Shown piece after piece: positions 1 to 6,734 of a DNA stretch of 49,497 bases; position 1 is the stretch's first letter; the number at the start of each line of letters is the position of its first letter. The stretch spans positions 1-49,497 of the IMG/VR virus record IMGVR_UViG_3300020417_001503, one strand, 5' to 3'. The DNA comes from a virus. A model generated the notes under the pieces. It was not told the origin of the DNA. It saw only the letters and a list, made by a program, of their open reading frames with translations, and did no database searches. The translations under genes and the position numbers were made by a program.

Positions 1-1955
1 GCAGCATCTCCCTTGGCGGTGTTTCTGTTTCTTTGGGTGGTTCTAACGCTACTCCGGCATTTGATCTTTCGGATGCTACTGATTACCCCACTAGCAGTCT
101 GGTTGGTACTATTACTAACGCACAGTTGGCAGGAGGTATTGCTGCCTCTAAACTTGCTGGTAGTATTGGCAACTCTTTGCTGTCAAACAGCAGCGTATCT
201 TATGGTGGTGTAAGTCTTGCTTTGGGTGCTTCTGATGCTACCCCAGCATTTGATCTGTCGGATGCTACTAACTATCCTACTAGTTCACTGTCTGGTACGA
301 TTACCAATGCTCAGTTGGCAGGTAGTATTGCTAACAGCAAACTTGCCACCTCTGGTGTAAGTGCTGGTACTTATGGTTCTAGTTCTGCTATTCCCATCAT
401 CACGGTAAACAACCGTGGTATTGTTACTAGTGCAAGTACCACCTCTATTGATACTACTTCGATTGCGGATGGTGATACTAGTGTTACCGCAAGTGATGCT
501 GGCAGCAGTGGTTCAACTGTTGATGTTACTATTGATAACAGCATAGTTTCTTCCTTCCTTGGGAGTGGATTTGATGTTACTGGCAATATCACCGTAAGTG
601 GTACAGTTGATGGTCGCGATGTTGCATCTGACGGTTCCAAACTGGATAGTATTGAATCTGGTGCTGATGTAACCGATGCTACCAATGTGAATGCTGCTGG
701 CGCTGTGATGAACAGTGATACTAGCACTGCTTCGATGAGTTTTGTTACCGATCAAGACAATATGTCTGGTAACAGTTCCACCAAGGTTCCTACTCAACAG
801 TCGGTCAAAGCATACGTTGATACTTCTATCAATAACCTTGTCAACGGTGCTCCTGGTGCACTTGACACTCTGAATGAGTTGGCAGCGGCACTGGGTGATG
901 ATAGTGATTTCTCTACCACTATCACCAGCAGCATTGCTACCAAACTGCCTCTTGCTGGTGGTACGATGACTGGTAACATCGTCATGTCTGGTTCTCAGAC
1001 TGTCGATGGGCGTGATGTTTCGGTTGATGGTGCTAAACTAGATGGTATTGAGTCTGGTGCTACTGCCGATCAAAGTGCTGCCGAGATCCTGACACTGATC
1101 AAGACCGTGGATGGTTCTGGTTCAGGTCTGGATGCTGATACGCTTGATGGCGTTTCTAGCGGTTCATTCTTGCGTAGTGATACTGGAGACACAAAGACCT
1201 CTGGTAATCTCACATTCAATGACGACGTAAAGGCAAGGTTTGGTTCAGGTGGCGATCTCCATGTGTACCATGATGGATCAAATTCAATCCTTCATAATGA
1301 CACTGGCAATCTAAAAGTTGAGATTGATAGTTCTAATGGTAATGATATTCAAATTCTCAATAACAACACAACAACAATATCAAACCATTCATTCTCTTAC
1401 TCTGCTAAGTTTATTTCTGGTGGTTCGGTAGAATTGTATGAAAATGGAAGCAAGAAATTTGAAACCACAACCAGTGGTGTTTCAGTATCAGGTAATATCG
1501 CGGTCTCTGGAACTGTTGATGGTCGTGATGTTGCATCTGATGGTTCTAAACTAGATGGTATTGAGTCTGGTGCTACTGCTGATCAGACTGCTAGTGAAAT
1601 CTTGACACTTCTCAAGACAGTTGATGGTGCTGGTTCAGGTCTGGATGCTGACACTTTGGATGGTATTACTTCTGGTAATTTCTTGAGGTCTAATACATCT
1701 GACACATTCTCCGGCACACTAACAATGTCCGGGAACATTATTCCTAATGCAAATGGCACTAGGGATCTGGGTTCATCCAGCACCCGTTGGGCAAATGTCT
1801 ACAGTTCTGACTTGGATCTGAGCAACGAAGCAAAAGGTCCTAACAGCATTGATGGCACTTGGGGTTCTTACTTGATTGAAGAAGGTGAAGAGCATCTATA
1901 TATTACTAACCGTCGCAGTGGCAAGAAATTCCGATTCCTGATGGAAGAAGTCTAA
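1..1955 (+). CDS. Tail fibre protein, C-terminal part (5' partial)
   Basis: The frame is open from the left edge (first full codon at 3), so the start lies outside. The protein is built of repeats: two copies of a module containing ATPAFDLSDAT followed by SGTITNAQLAG, then three copies of a module with VDGRDV and KLDGIESGA; two of those continue into LDADTLDG. One section (KAYVDTSINN to LPLAGGTMTG) is the fibre repeat seen in many tailed phages. The tail end (RWANVYSS, EEGEEHLYITNRRSGKK) is a C-terminal motif common on cyanophage fibres. It should form a trimeric fibre for receptor contact. A CTAAATA late box and an AGGAG site follow before the next gene. The identity as a fibre is secure; the receptor is unknown. 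Confidence 0.88.
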   Translation, partial: SISLGGVSVSLGGSNATPAFDLSDATDYPTSSLVGTITNAQLAGGIAASKLAGSIGNSLLSNSSVSYGGVSLALGASDATPAFDLSDATNYPTSSLSGTITNAQLAGSIANSKLATSGVSAGTYGSSSAIPIITVNNRGIVTSASTTSIDTTSIADGDTSVTASDAGSSGSTVDVTIDNSIVSSFLGSGFDVTGNITVSGTVDGRDVASDGSKLDSIESGADVTDATNVNAAGAVMNSDTSTASMSFVTDQDNMSGNSSTKVPTQQSVKAYVDTSINNLVNGAPGALDTLNELAAALGDDSDFSTTITSSIATKLPLAGGTMTGNIVMSGSQTVDGRDVSVDGAKLDGIESGATADQSAAEILTLIKTVDGSGSGLDADTLDGVSSGSFLRSDTGDTKTSGNLTFNDDVKARFGSGGDLHVYHDGSNSILHNDTGNLKVEIDSSNGNDIQILNNNTTTISNHSFSYSAKFISGGSVELYENGSKKFETTTSGVSVSGNIAVSGTVDGRDVASDGSKLDGIESGATADQTASEILTLLKTVDGAGSGLDADTLDGITSGNFLRSNTSDTFSGTLTMSGNIIPNANGTRDLGSSSTRWANVYSSDLDLSNEAKGPNSIDGTWGSYLIEEGEEHLYITNRRSGKKFRFLMEEV

Positions 1956-1981
1956 TTCTTATTGCTCATTCCTCTGTTCAC

Positions 1982-1988
1982 CTAAATA
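1982..1988 (+). promoter_or_regulatory. T4-type late promoter box (CTAAATA)
   Basis: CTAAATA lies 28 nt before the ATG at 2016, in the short gap after the fibre gene. Cyanophage late genes use a single -10-like box related to T4 TATAAATA, read with the phage late sigma factor. Position and sequence fit; the start site was not measured. Confidence 0.55.
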
Positions 1989-2015
1989 ACTTTACGATAG
2001 GAGACCGATAAATCA

Positions 2016-2825
2016 ATGGCTCTATACGGTACTGGGTCAAACGTAAACCAAACAACAGACGTATCTGCTGGTACATACGGTGGATCATCTGCTGTCCCCG
2101 TTATTACGGTTGACTCTGATAAGAGGATTAGTGCCATCAACACGGCATCAATTACTCTGACTGCTGCTATCAACGCTAACGCTTCTGTTGGTGATGTTGG
2201 CACATATGCCTTCATGCAGCAGTCGTCAGGTAATACACAATATGATCCTGGTGATACACTGGCAGGTTCCTCGTTACGTTATTCCGACGCCACTGGTCGA
2301 GTATCTAACACAACACCGTCTGGTTCTTGGCGGTGTATGGGTTATGACTCGGGTGCTGCCCTAGTCAACTCTGGTAGTGGTACTGGTTCCGGTAGTGGTT
2401 CTGGTAACGTCCAGGCAAACCCAAGTGGTAACCTGTCACTGTCTGGTGGTAATGTTCAAGGCAATACTTCATTGTCTGGCGGTAACATCCAGGGTAACTT
2501 GAGTGGTAACCTTTCAGGTGGTAACATCCAGGGTAACACCAACGTGAATGTTTCTGGTAACATTCAAGGTGGTAAAGGTGGATCCTATAACGTGAACCGA
2601 GGTGTTCCTACTGATAACTTGAGTGTTGGTGGTTCTGTCAACGTGGGTGGAGATAACACTGGCGTTGCAGGTAACGTTCCTACTGATAACCTGAGCGTTG
2701 CTGGTAACATCCCGACTGATAATATGACTATCAACGGCACAGCATCAGTCAACGTTACTGTGAACTCTGTGACCGTAAACACTACGGTTGCATACTCTGC
2801 AACTCTATGGTTGCGCTATTCCTGA
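2016..2825 (+). CDS. Glycine-rich tail fibre-associated / adhesin-like protein
   Basis: 269 residues; the ATG follows ATAGGAG at a normal distance. The N-terminus (SAGTYGGSSAVPVITV) copies a module in the upstream fibre (SAGTYGSSSAIPIITV), which suggests it packs with, or derives from, the fibre. From about residue 120 it becomes low-complexity: a GSGSGSG run, then repeats of SGGN(I/V)QGN, then three PTDN(L/M) repeats, then a Thr/Val-rich end. Such Gly/Asn/Ser repeats suggest a beta-helix or polyglycine-type sandwich. T-even phages carry a glycine-rich adhesin, gp38, directly after the long fibre gene; the location and composition here are similar, but no homology to gp38 is claimed. Confidence 0.65.
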   Translation: MALYGTGSNVNQTTDVSAGTYGGSSAVPVITVDSDKRISAINTASITLTAAINANASVGDVGTYAFMQQSSGNTQYDPGDTLAGSSLRYSDATGRVSNTTPSGSWRCMGYDSGAALVNSGSGTGSGSGSGNVQANPSGNLSLSGGNVQGNTSLSGGNIQGNLSGNLSGGNIQGNTNVNVSGNIQGGKGGSYNVNRGVPTDNLSVGGSVNVGGDNTGVAGNVPTDNLSVAGNIPTDNMTINGTASVNVTVNSVTVNTTVAYSATLWLRYS

Positions 2826-2850
2826 TCAATCATAGGAGATACACAAAGAC

Positions 2851-3255
2851 ATGGCTACTAATTACGAAGTCGCAGCAGCACGCAATCCCAAGTGGGCAAA
2901 TCCTGAGAAGAATATGATCAACCTTGAGGTTGATTTTACTCCTCTTGATGAAGAATGGTTGCCCTATACTTGCTCTCCTACTGATGTTGTAGAGCACTCA
3001 CGTCTTCTTTATAACCGTGCACTTGCCGGAGAATTTGGTGTAGTTGAAGAATATGCTCACCATGAACTGTGGTCACCATATTATAGTGACTCCATTGAAG
3101 TATCAACTGAAGGTCTTGTTCAGTTGTTGCTTGAGAAAGGTATGTTGACTGATGATGAAGTTGACTCTATCCTGATTGAAAAGACTGAGCACGTTGGTTA
3201 TTATCGTTCTACTACAGATGGTGTTGACCGACAGTTCGGTGGTGGAATGGCATAG
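2851..3255 (+). CDS. Small tail-associated protein, function unknown
   Basis: 134 residues, start supported by AGGAG (ATAGGAGATAC) upstream. Acidic, soluble, no membrane segment. It opens with NPKWANPEKNMINLEVDF and holds YNRALAGEFG, a phrase resembling small proteins encoded beside tail fibre genes in other tailed phages (fibre accessory or assembly proteins). It is the last gene before a strong terminator, so it probably belongs to the late fibre operon. I do not recognise a named family; a structural or chaperone role is an inference from position. Confidence 0.6.
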   Translation: MATNYEVAAARNPKWANPEKNMINLEVDFTPLDEEWLPYTCSPTDVVEHSRLLYNRALAGEFGVVEEYAHHELWSPYYSDSIEVSTEGLVQLLLEKGMLTDDEVDSILIEKTEHVGYYRSTTDGVDRQFGGGMA

Positions 3256-3301
3256 TCTAAATGGCACAACAGTCTGATAAGTGGCATCATAGTATGGCAC
3301 G

Positions 3302-3332
3302 GTATCTGGGTCAACGCCCAGATACTTTTTTT
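3302..3332 (+). terminator. Rho-independent terminator closing the tail fibre operon
   Basis: A perfect 9-bp stem (GTATCTGGG / CCCAGATAC, 6-nt loop) is followed at once by seven T residues (3326-3332). It lies 47 nt after the stop at 3255 and inside the only frame that would extend the next gene upstream to an ATG at 3261. Confidence 0.85.
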
Positions 3333-4238
3333 ATGTTTGGAATTCAACCGGGTGTGTGTCGAGAAGCAATAGGAAGAACAGATTTATTATATACTAAGAA
3401 GGATACATTTGACAGTGATCTAATGTATTCCTGGTCTAGATTTCATTATGATAAGATTCGTCGTAACAAATTTGCTACTGTCAAACCATACTATGGAACA
3501 TGCCCATTTATGTGGGAACTTGGTGTAATTGCTGTTACAGAGGAGTTTGATCCTAAGGGTTCTTTATTCTATCTACCCCGCGATGATCAAGTTACAATTA
3601 GAGACGCTGAATATAGTAATGTGCAGGATGCTATTGATGCTGCACCTAAACCTATCACTTTCCTTGTACCTTTCAGGTCGTGTGATGTATGGAAAGACTG
3701 GACTAAACTCAGAATACCGGAAGGATCAAGGTTAGTATCACTAACAGATCCAGAGATGAGACAATATACTCTGGCACGATTGTTACATCAACATGAGCAC
3801 ATTTATATTCCATGGCCTGGAACAGATTTATATTACGCTGCTTTCTTAGGTAAAGAGATTCATCTGTACGATAAGATTATAAACTATAGAACCAAGAATG
3901 CTAATGAGATGGAACGCACTTATGAGCGTGTATTATTTCATCTCAAGTGGGGATATGATTTCCTCACAGATAAACAAAAGACATTCTTCCACTGGACAGA
4001 ACGATGGAATGATATTGACATCCATGATAGAGCATGGTTAGTCAATAACTTCTTAGGTTTAGATGCACTCAAACCTCCACATGAATTGCATAAGGATATG
4101 TTGGAGAAGGGATACTTACATCATTTGCAGATGTTCACACCAATCAAGAAATACTATGATGCATATGAGTGGATTGATCATCAGATGTTAGAGGCAACAC
4201 CTACATCGGAGGGTTATAAGAAGTTTAGTTTACTCTAG
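3333..4238 (+). CDS. Unrecognised protein, possibly surface-glycan related
   Basis: 302 residues from ATG 3333 (MFGIQPGVCREAIG). The frame is open back to an in-frame ATG at 3261 (325 residues), but those codons run through a near-perfect terminator, so I prefer 3333; neither start has a Shine-Dalgarno sequence. The sequence is rich in Tyr, Trp and His, with no signal peptide. IYIPWPGTDLYYAAFLGKEI near residues 180-200 recalls acceptor/donor loops of polysaccharide-synthesis proteins, but this is weak. The stop overlaps by 9 bp with the stop of the convergent SIS-HAD gene. Sugar-activation neighbours suggest a glycan role. Confidence 0.5.
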   Translation: MFGIQPGVCREAIGRTDLLYTKKDTFDSDLMYSWSRFHYDKIRRNKFATVKPYYGTCPFMWELGVIAVTEEFDPKGSLFYLPRDDQVTIRDAEYSNVQDAIDAAPKPITFLVPFRSCDVWKDWTKLRIPEGSRLVSLTDPEMRQYTLARLLHQHEHIYIPWPGTDLYYAAFLGKEIHLYDKIINYRTKNANEMERTYERVLFHLKWGYDFLTDKQKTFFHWTERWNDIDIHDRAWLVNNFLGLDALKPPHELHKDMLEKGYLHHLQMFTPIKKYYDAYEWIDHQMLEATPTSEGYKKFSLL

Positions 4239-5093
4239 TAAAGCAAAGAACTCACTATCATGTGATCCACGATCGTCAACATAAACTGATGCTCGTGGTT
4301 TACCAAAGAATAGTTTGTGATACTTTACTCCCCATTCTTTCAACTGTGCTTCAGTCCTGCTGCGACAAAGGTAGTCAGCATTACGTTGCTGTGCTTGTGG
4401 GTCATCAGGGTATCTCTGTGCACTAACGATAAATCCACGTGCAGTTTGTAGATATATCGTAGCACCGTTATCATACATTTTATTGATCTTATCAATGCGA
4501 TCCATTCGTGGTACTGCGTTCCATGGATCACCATCATGTGGTTCAGTCAGTGTGCCATCAATATCAACACAATATACATCACATCGTGAACTAATATCTT
4601 TTGTAGGTGCATGACGTGGTAGTGCTGGTAACTCAACACCACACTCTTCCATCATGTTATAGATGGACATCATTGCAAATACTTCAAATTCGTGATAGAA
4701 ATTAGATTCAACCACCAATGTAGGAAGATATTCGTGTTTCTCTGGTGCAATAATAAGCACATGAGTTCTGAATGGTGGTGATCTACGCCATTCTTTTTCT
4801 AGTGCTTCAACAGCATATACAGCAGGTGATTGTATCCTGCAAGTGATAAGAATGATGAGATCTGCTGACTTAGCAGCATAATCTAACCAGGGAATCTTCC
4901 AATCATAATCACCACCCAGTGCAGTCTGATTCACACTGTCTGGTGCAAAGCAGAACTTATTCATGTGACGGTAAATGTCACTTGCCATGTGTTGTGCAAT
5001 GGCAAGATTACCACCAGTGCCCAGCAATGCCACGTTGGTAGCACTGCTGAGCATATCTGCTGCAACTCTTAGTTCTTCAGGTTCAACAACCAT
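4230..5093 (-). CDS. SIS-domain sugar isomerase fused to HAD phosphatase
   Basis: 287 residues, two domains. Residues 1-150: a SIS fold with LLGTGGNLAIAQHMASDI (23-40), close to the phosphosugar-binding segment of GmhA-type sedoheptulose-7-phosphate isomerases. Residues 170-287: a HAD phosphatase with motif I DIDGTL (D177, D179), motif II around T217 (LQTARG), Lys in FGKP (about 265) and motif IV YVDDRG (D273, D274); the end resembles capsule-biosynthesis phosphatases of the EcbF/BcbF type. All HAD catalytic residues are present. The gene starts within the end of the cytidylyltransferase gene (25-bp overlap), so the two are co-translated. Inference: it makes and dephosphorylates an unusual sugar for nucleotide activation. 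Confidence 0.8.
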   Translation of the reverse strand: MVVEPEELRVAADMLSSATNVALLGTGGNLAIAQHMASDIYRHMNKFCFAPDSVNQTALGGDYDWKIPWLDYAAKSADLIILITCRIQSPAVYAVEALEKEWRRSPPFRTHVLIIAPEKHEYLPTLVVESNFYHEFEVFAMMSIYNMMEECGVELPALPRHAPTKDISSRCDVYCVDIDGTLTEPHDGDPWNAVPRMDRIDKINKMYDNGATIYLQTARGFIVSAQRYPDDPQAQQRNADYLCRSRTEAQLKEWGVKYHKLFFGKPRASVYVDDRGSHDSEFFALLE

Positions 5094-5782
5094 TCTACCT
5101 CTTGGATGTGCCAGGCACGGTCAACTGCTCTGATTTTACCACACTTTAGATCGTATGGTATTACATCATATTTACCAATAAATCCAATAGTATCAAGACC
5201 CTTCCAATACTTGACAAAGGTCATGTCACAATTAGGGAAATCAACAATAACACTTCGTCTATAAAAATATAATCCTAATTGCACCGTGATATTATCACAC
5301 ACCACATCAGGTGAGCGTTGCATATGAATAACCTTACCGTTATTCTCTATCATTTTGACAACATCTTCGTCTTCAATCTCTCCATCCTCTAATCTTCGTG
5401 AACTCTGCAATACATCAACATCGTTATCAATACCATAGGCAATCATTTCGTCTATCCACTCAGGTTGAGTGAGTGGTTCATCACCCTGTAGATTGAAGAT
5501 GTAATCGTATGGTTGATGTTCTGCTACCTCAGCAACACGATGTGTGCAAGTGTAGTGCTTACTTGTCAGCAAAGCATCATAACCTGCCTCCCAGCACAGA
5601 TCTACGATAGAATCGTCCTCAGTGGCGATTACAACGTTGTCAACATACTTTGACCTAGATGCAATTTCTGCCACTCTCAGGACCATCTGGGTGCCATTGA
5701 TGAGCGCCATGGGTTTGCCAGGGAATCTACCTGACGACATCCGTGCCGGAATGACACATAACGTGCTTTTTCCCTTATACAT
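5069..5782 (-). CDS. KdsB-like sugar cytidylyltransferase
   Basis: 237 residues, similar in length to KdsB (about 250). N-terminal nucleotide-binding motif IPARMSSGRFPGKPM (11-25), metal-binding FNLQGDEPL, and a C-terminal VDRAWHIQEVEWLL matching the VDTPEDL-type end of KDO cytidylyltransferases. KdsB joins CTP to KDO to give CMP-KDO for lipopolysaccharide; NeuA and SpsF relatives activate other acids or sugars. The usual SGTDR segment is CTHR here, so the substrate may differ. It is the first gene of a two-gene minus-strand operon with the SIS-HAD fusion. No kdsA-like synthase is visible in this window, so the pathway would need host or off-window enzymes. Confidence 0.82.
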   Translation of the reverse strand: MYKGKSTLCVIPARMSSGRFPGKPMALINGTQMVLRVAEIASRSKYVDNVVIATEDDSIVDLCWEAGYDALLTSKHYTCTHRVAEVAEHQPYDYIFNLQGDEPLTQPEWIDEMIAYGIDNDVDVLQSSRRLEDGEIEDEDVVKMIENNGKVIHMQRSPDVVCDNITVQLGLYFYRRSVIVDFPNCDMTFVKYWKGLDTIGFIGKYDVIPYDLKCGKIRAVDRAWHIQEVEWLLNLKN

Positions 5783-5784
5783 GA

Positions 5785-5790
5785 TATAAT
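5785..5790. promoter_or_regulatory. Possible divergent promoter (TATAAT-like)
   Basis: The 34-nt gap between the divergent cytidylyltransferase and VOC genes holds an AT block with TATAAT on the + strand and TATTATA on the minus strand. No clear -35 hexamer is seen, so the direction is uncertain. Confidence 0.35.
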
Positions 5791-5816
5791 AAATTAGTGA
5801 CAGATGTAGTTAGTCG

Positions 5817-6332
5817 ATGACAATCCTCGCTGACAGTCATACCAAAACGATATGGCACATGGCGTTCACTATTCCTGACATTGAGGAAGGAATCAGATGG
5901 TATTGTGATGTGCTTGGTTGTAGATTCTGTCAAAGATTTGCTATCAATGTTGAAGATGGGTCACACAATCCTGGGTTCATCTTTTCATTTGCTGGTCACC
6001 ACATAAGTGTACTGCAAGGAGAAACATCTGTACCTCAGCAACATTCAAGGTTGCCAAGACATAATGGTCCTGTCTTCTTGGATAAGAAAGAATACTTTGA
6101 GGTTGTGAATCATTGCAAGGATCATCCTGAGATCAATGTAATTGATAGTAAGTACAACTTCTTGGTACCTAAAAAGATAGATCCAAGTGAGGCACATTTA
6201 CATGGGCAAAATGTTAGGTGTCATCGCACCACAATAAAAGATCCATGGGATAATTGGATTGAGTTCAAATACTATTCCTATCCAGAGGAAATTCATGCAC
6301 AGAAACTTGATCAAATACGGAGAAGAGATTGA
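5817..6332 (+). CDS. VOC/glyoxalase-fold protein
   Basis: 171 residues from ATG 5817. The N-terminus IWHMAFTIPDIEEGIRWYCD (12-31) is the first beta-alpha unit of the vicinal oxygen chelate fold, with His14 in the usual metal-ligand place; HHISVLQG and the C-terminal DPWDNWIEFKYY supply a likely His and Glu. Members include glyoxalase I, ring-cleaving dioxygenases, epimerases and antibiotic-binding proteins, so the reaction cannot be named. The stop overlaps the next ATG (TGATG), implying coupling. Its place beside the sugar genes could mean a sugar or small-metabolite role, but it is transcribed divergently from them. Confidence 0.7.
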   Translation: MTILADSHTKTIWHMAFTIPDIEEGIRWYCDVLGCRFCQRFAINVEDGSHNPGFIFSFAGHHISVLQGETSVPQQHSRLPRHNGPVFLDKKEYFEVVNHCKDHPEINVIDSKYNFLVPKKIDPSEAHLHGQNVRCHRTTIKDPWDNWIEFKYYSYPEEIHAQKLDQIRRRD

Positions 6333-6703
6333 TGCCTGAGTGGAACTCTATCAAAGAAATCTATGAAGAAAATGAATGGAGTGTTGGTGATGTAGTGCAG
6401 GTTGGTGGACACTATGGCATTGTTACATTCTTCTCAACATATGGCATGACAGTGTGTGTATGTAGAGGTACTGGCACAGTGCCACCTGTGAGAGATGTAA
6501 ATATATGTGTGAGAGTAGATCAGGAGGTATTGCCGCATGATGGTTCCAAACTGGCAGCATCACTCAAGAAAGAATCTAAAGAATCCATTAGAACCGGATC
6601 AATCGAACTCACCCCAGCACCCTACACCAACATCTCTAAACAGATCGTCAAGCGTGTACCAGTTTCAGAAGCGTCATCGCCGGGAGAGCATCCGGCACCC
6701 TGA
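6332..6703 (+). CDS. Small beta-rich protein of unknown function
   Basis: 123 residues, start ATG 6332 overlapping the previous stop. Residues 15-60 (SVGDVVQVGGHYGIVTFFS) read like a small SH3/KOW-type barrel; the second half is Lys/Ser/Pro-rich and probably disordered. A second open frame over the 3' end (6537-6725) encodes a basic peptide ending RRESIRHPEDYTDF, which also looks protein-like, so a frameshift or overlapping gene near 6540-6620 cannot be excluded. The promoter for the next gene starts immediately after the stop. Confidence 0.5.
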   Translation: MPEWNSIKEIYEENEWSVGDVVQVGGHYGIVTFFSTYGMTVCVCRGTGTVPPVRDVNICVRVDQEVLPHDGSKLAASLKKESKESIRTGSIELTPAPYTNISKQIVKRVPVSEASSPGEHPAP

Positions 6704-6707
6704 GGAC

Positions 6708-6713
6708 TATACT
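6708..6713 (+). promoter_or_regulatory. Promoter -10 (TATACT) with shared 21-nt leader
   Basis: TATACT is followed by a 21-nt leader containing ACTTCAGTTGAAACA, then ATG 6735. The same -10 and nearly the same leader precede the AAA+ gene at 8924. No consensus -35 is seen. The pairing of both copies with the two partner genes supports a real regulatory unit. Confidence 0.6.
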
Positions 6714-6734
6714 GACTTCAGTTGAAACACAGAC

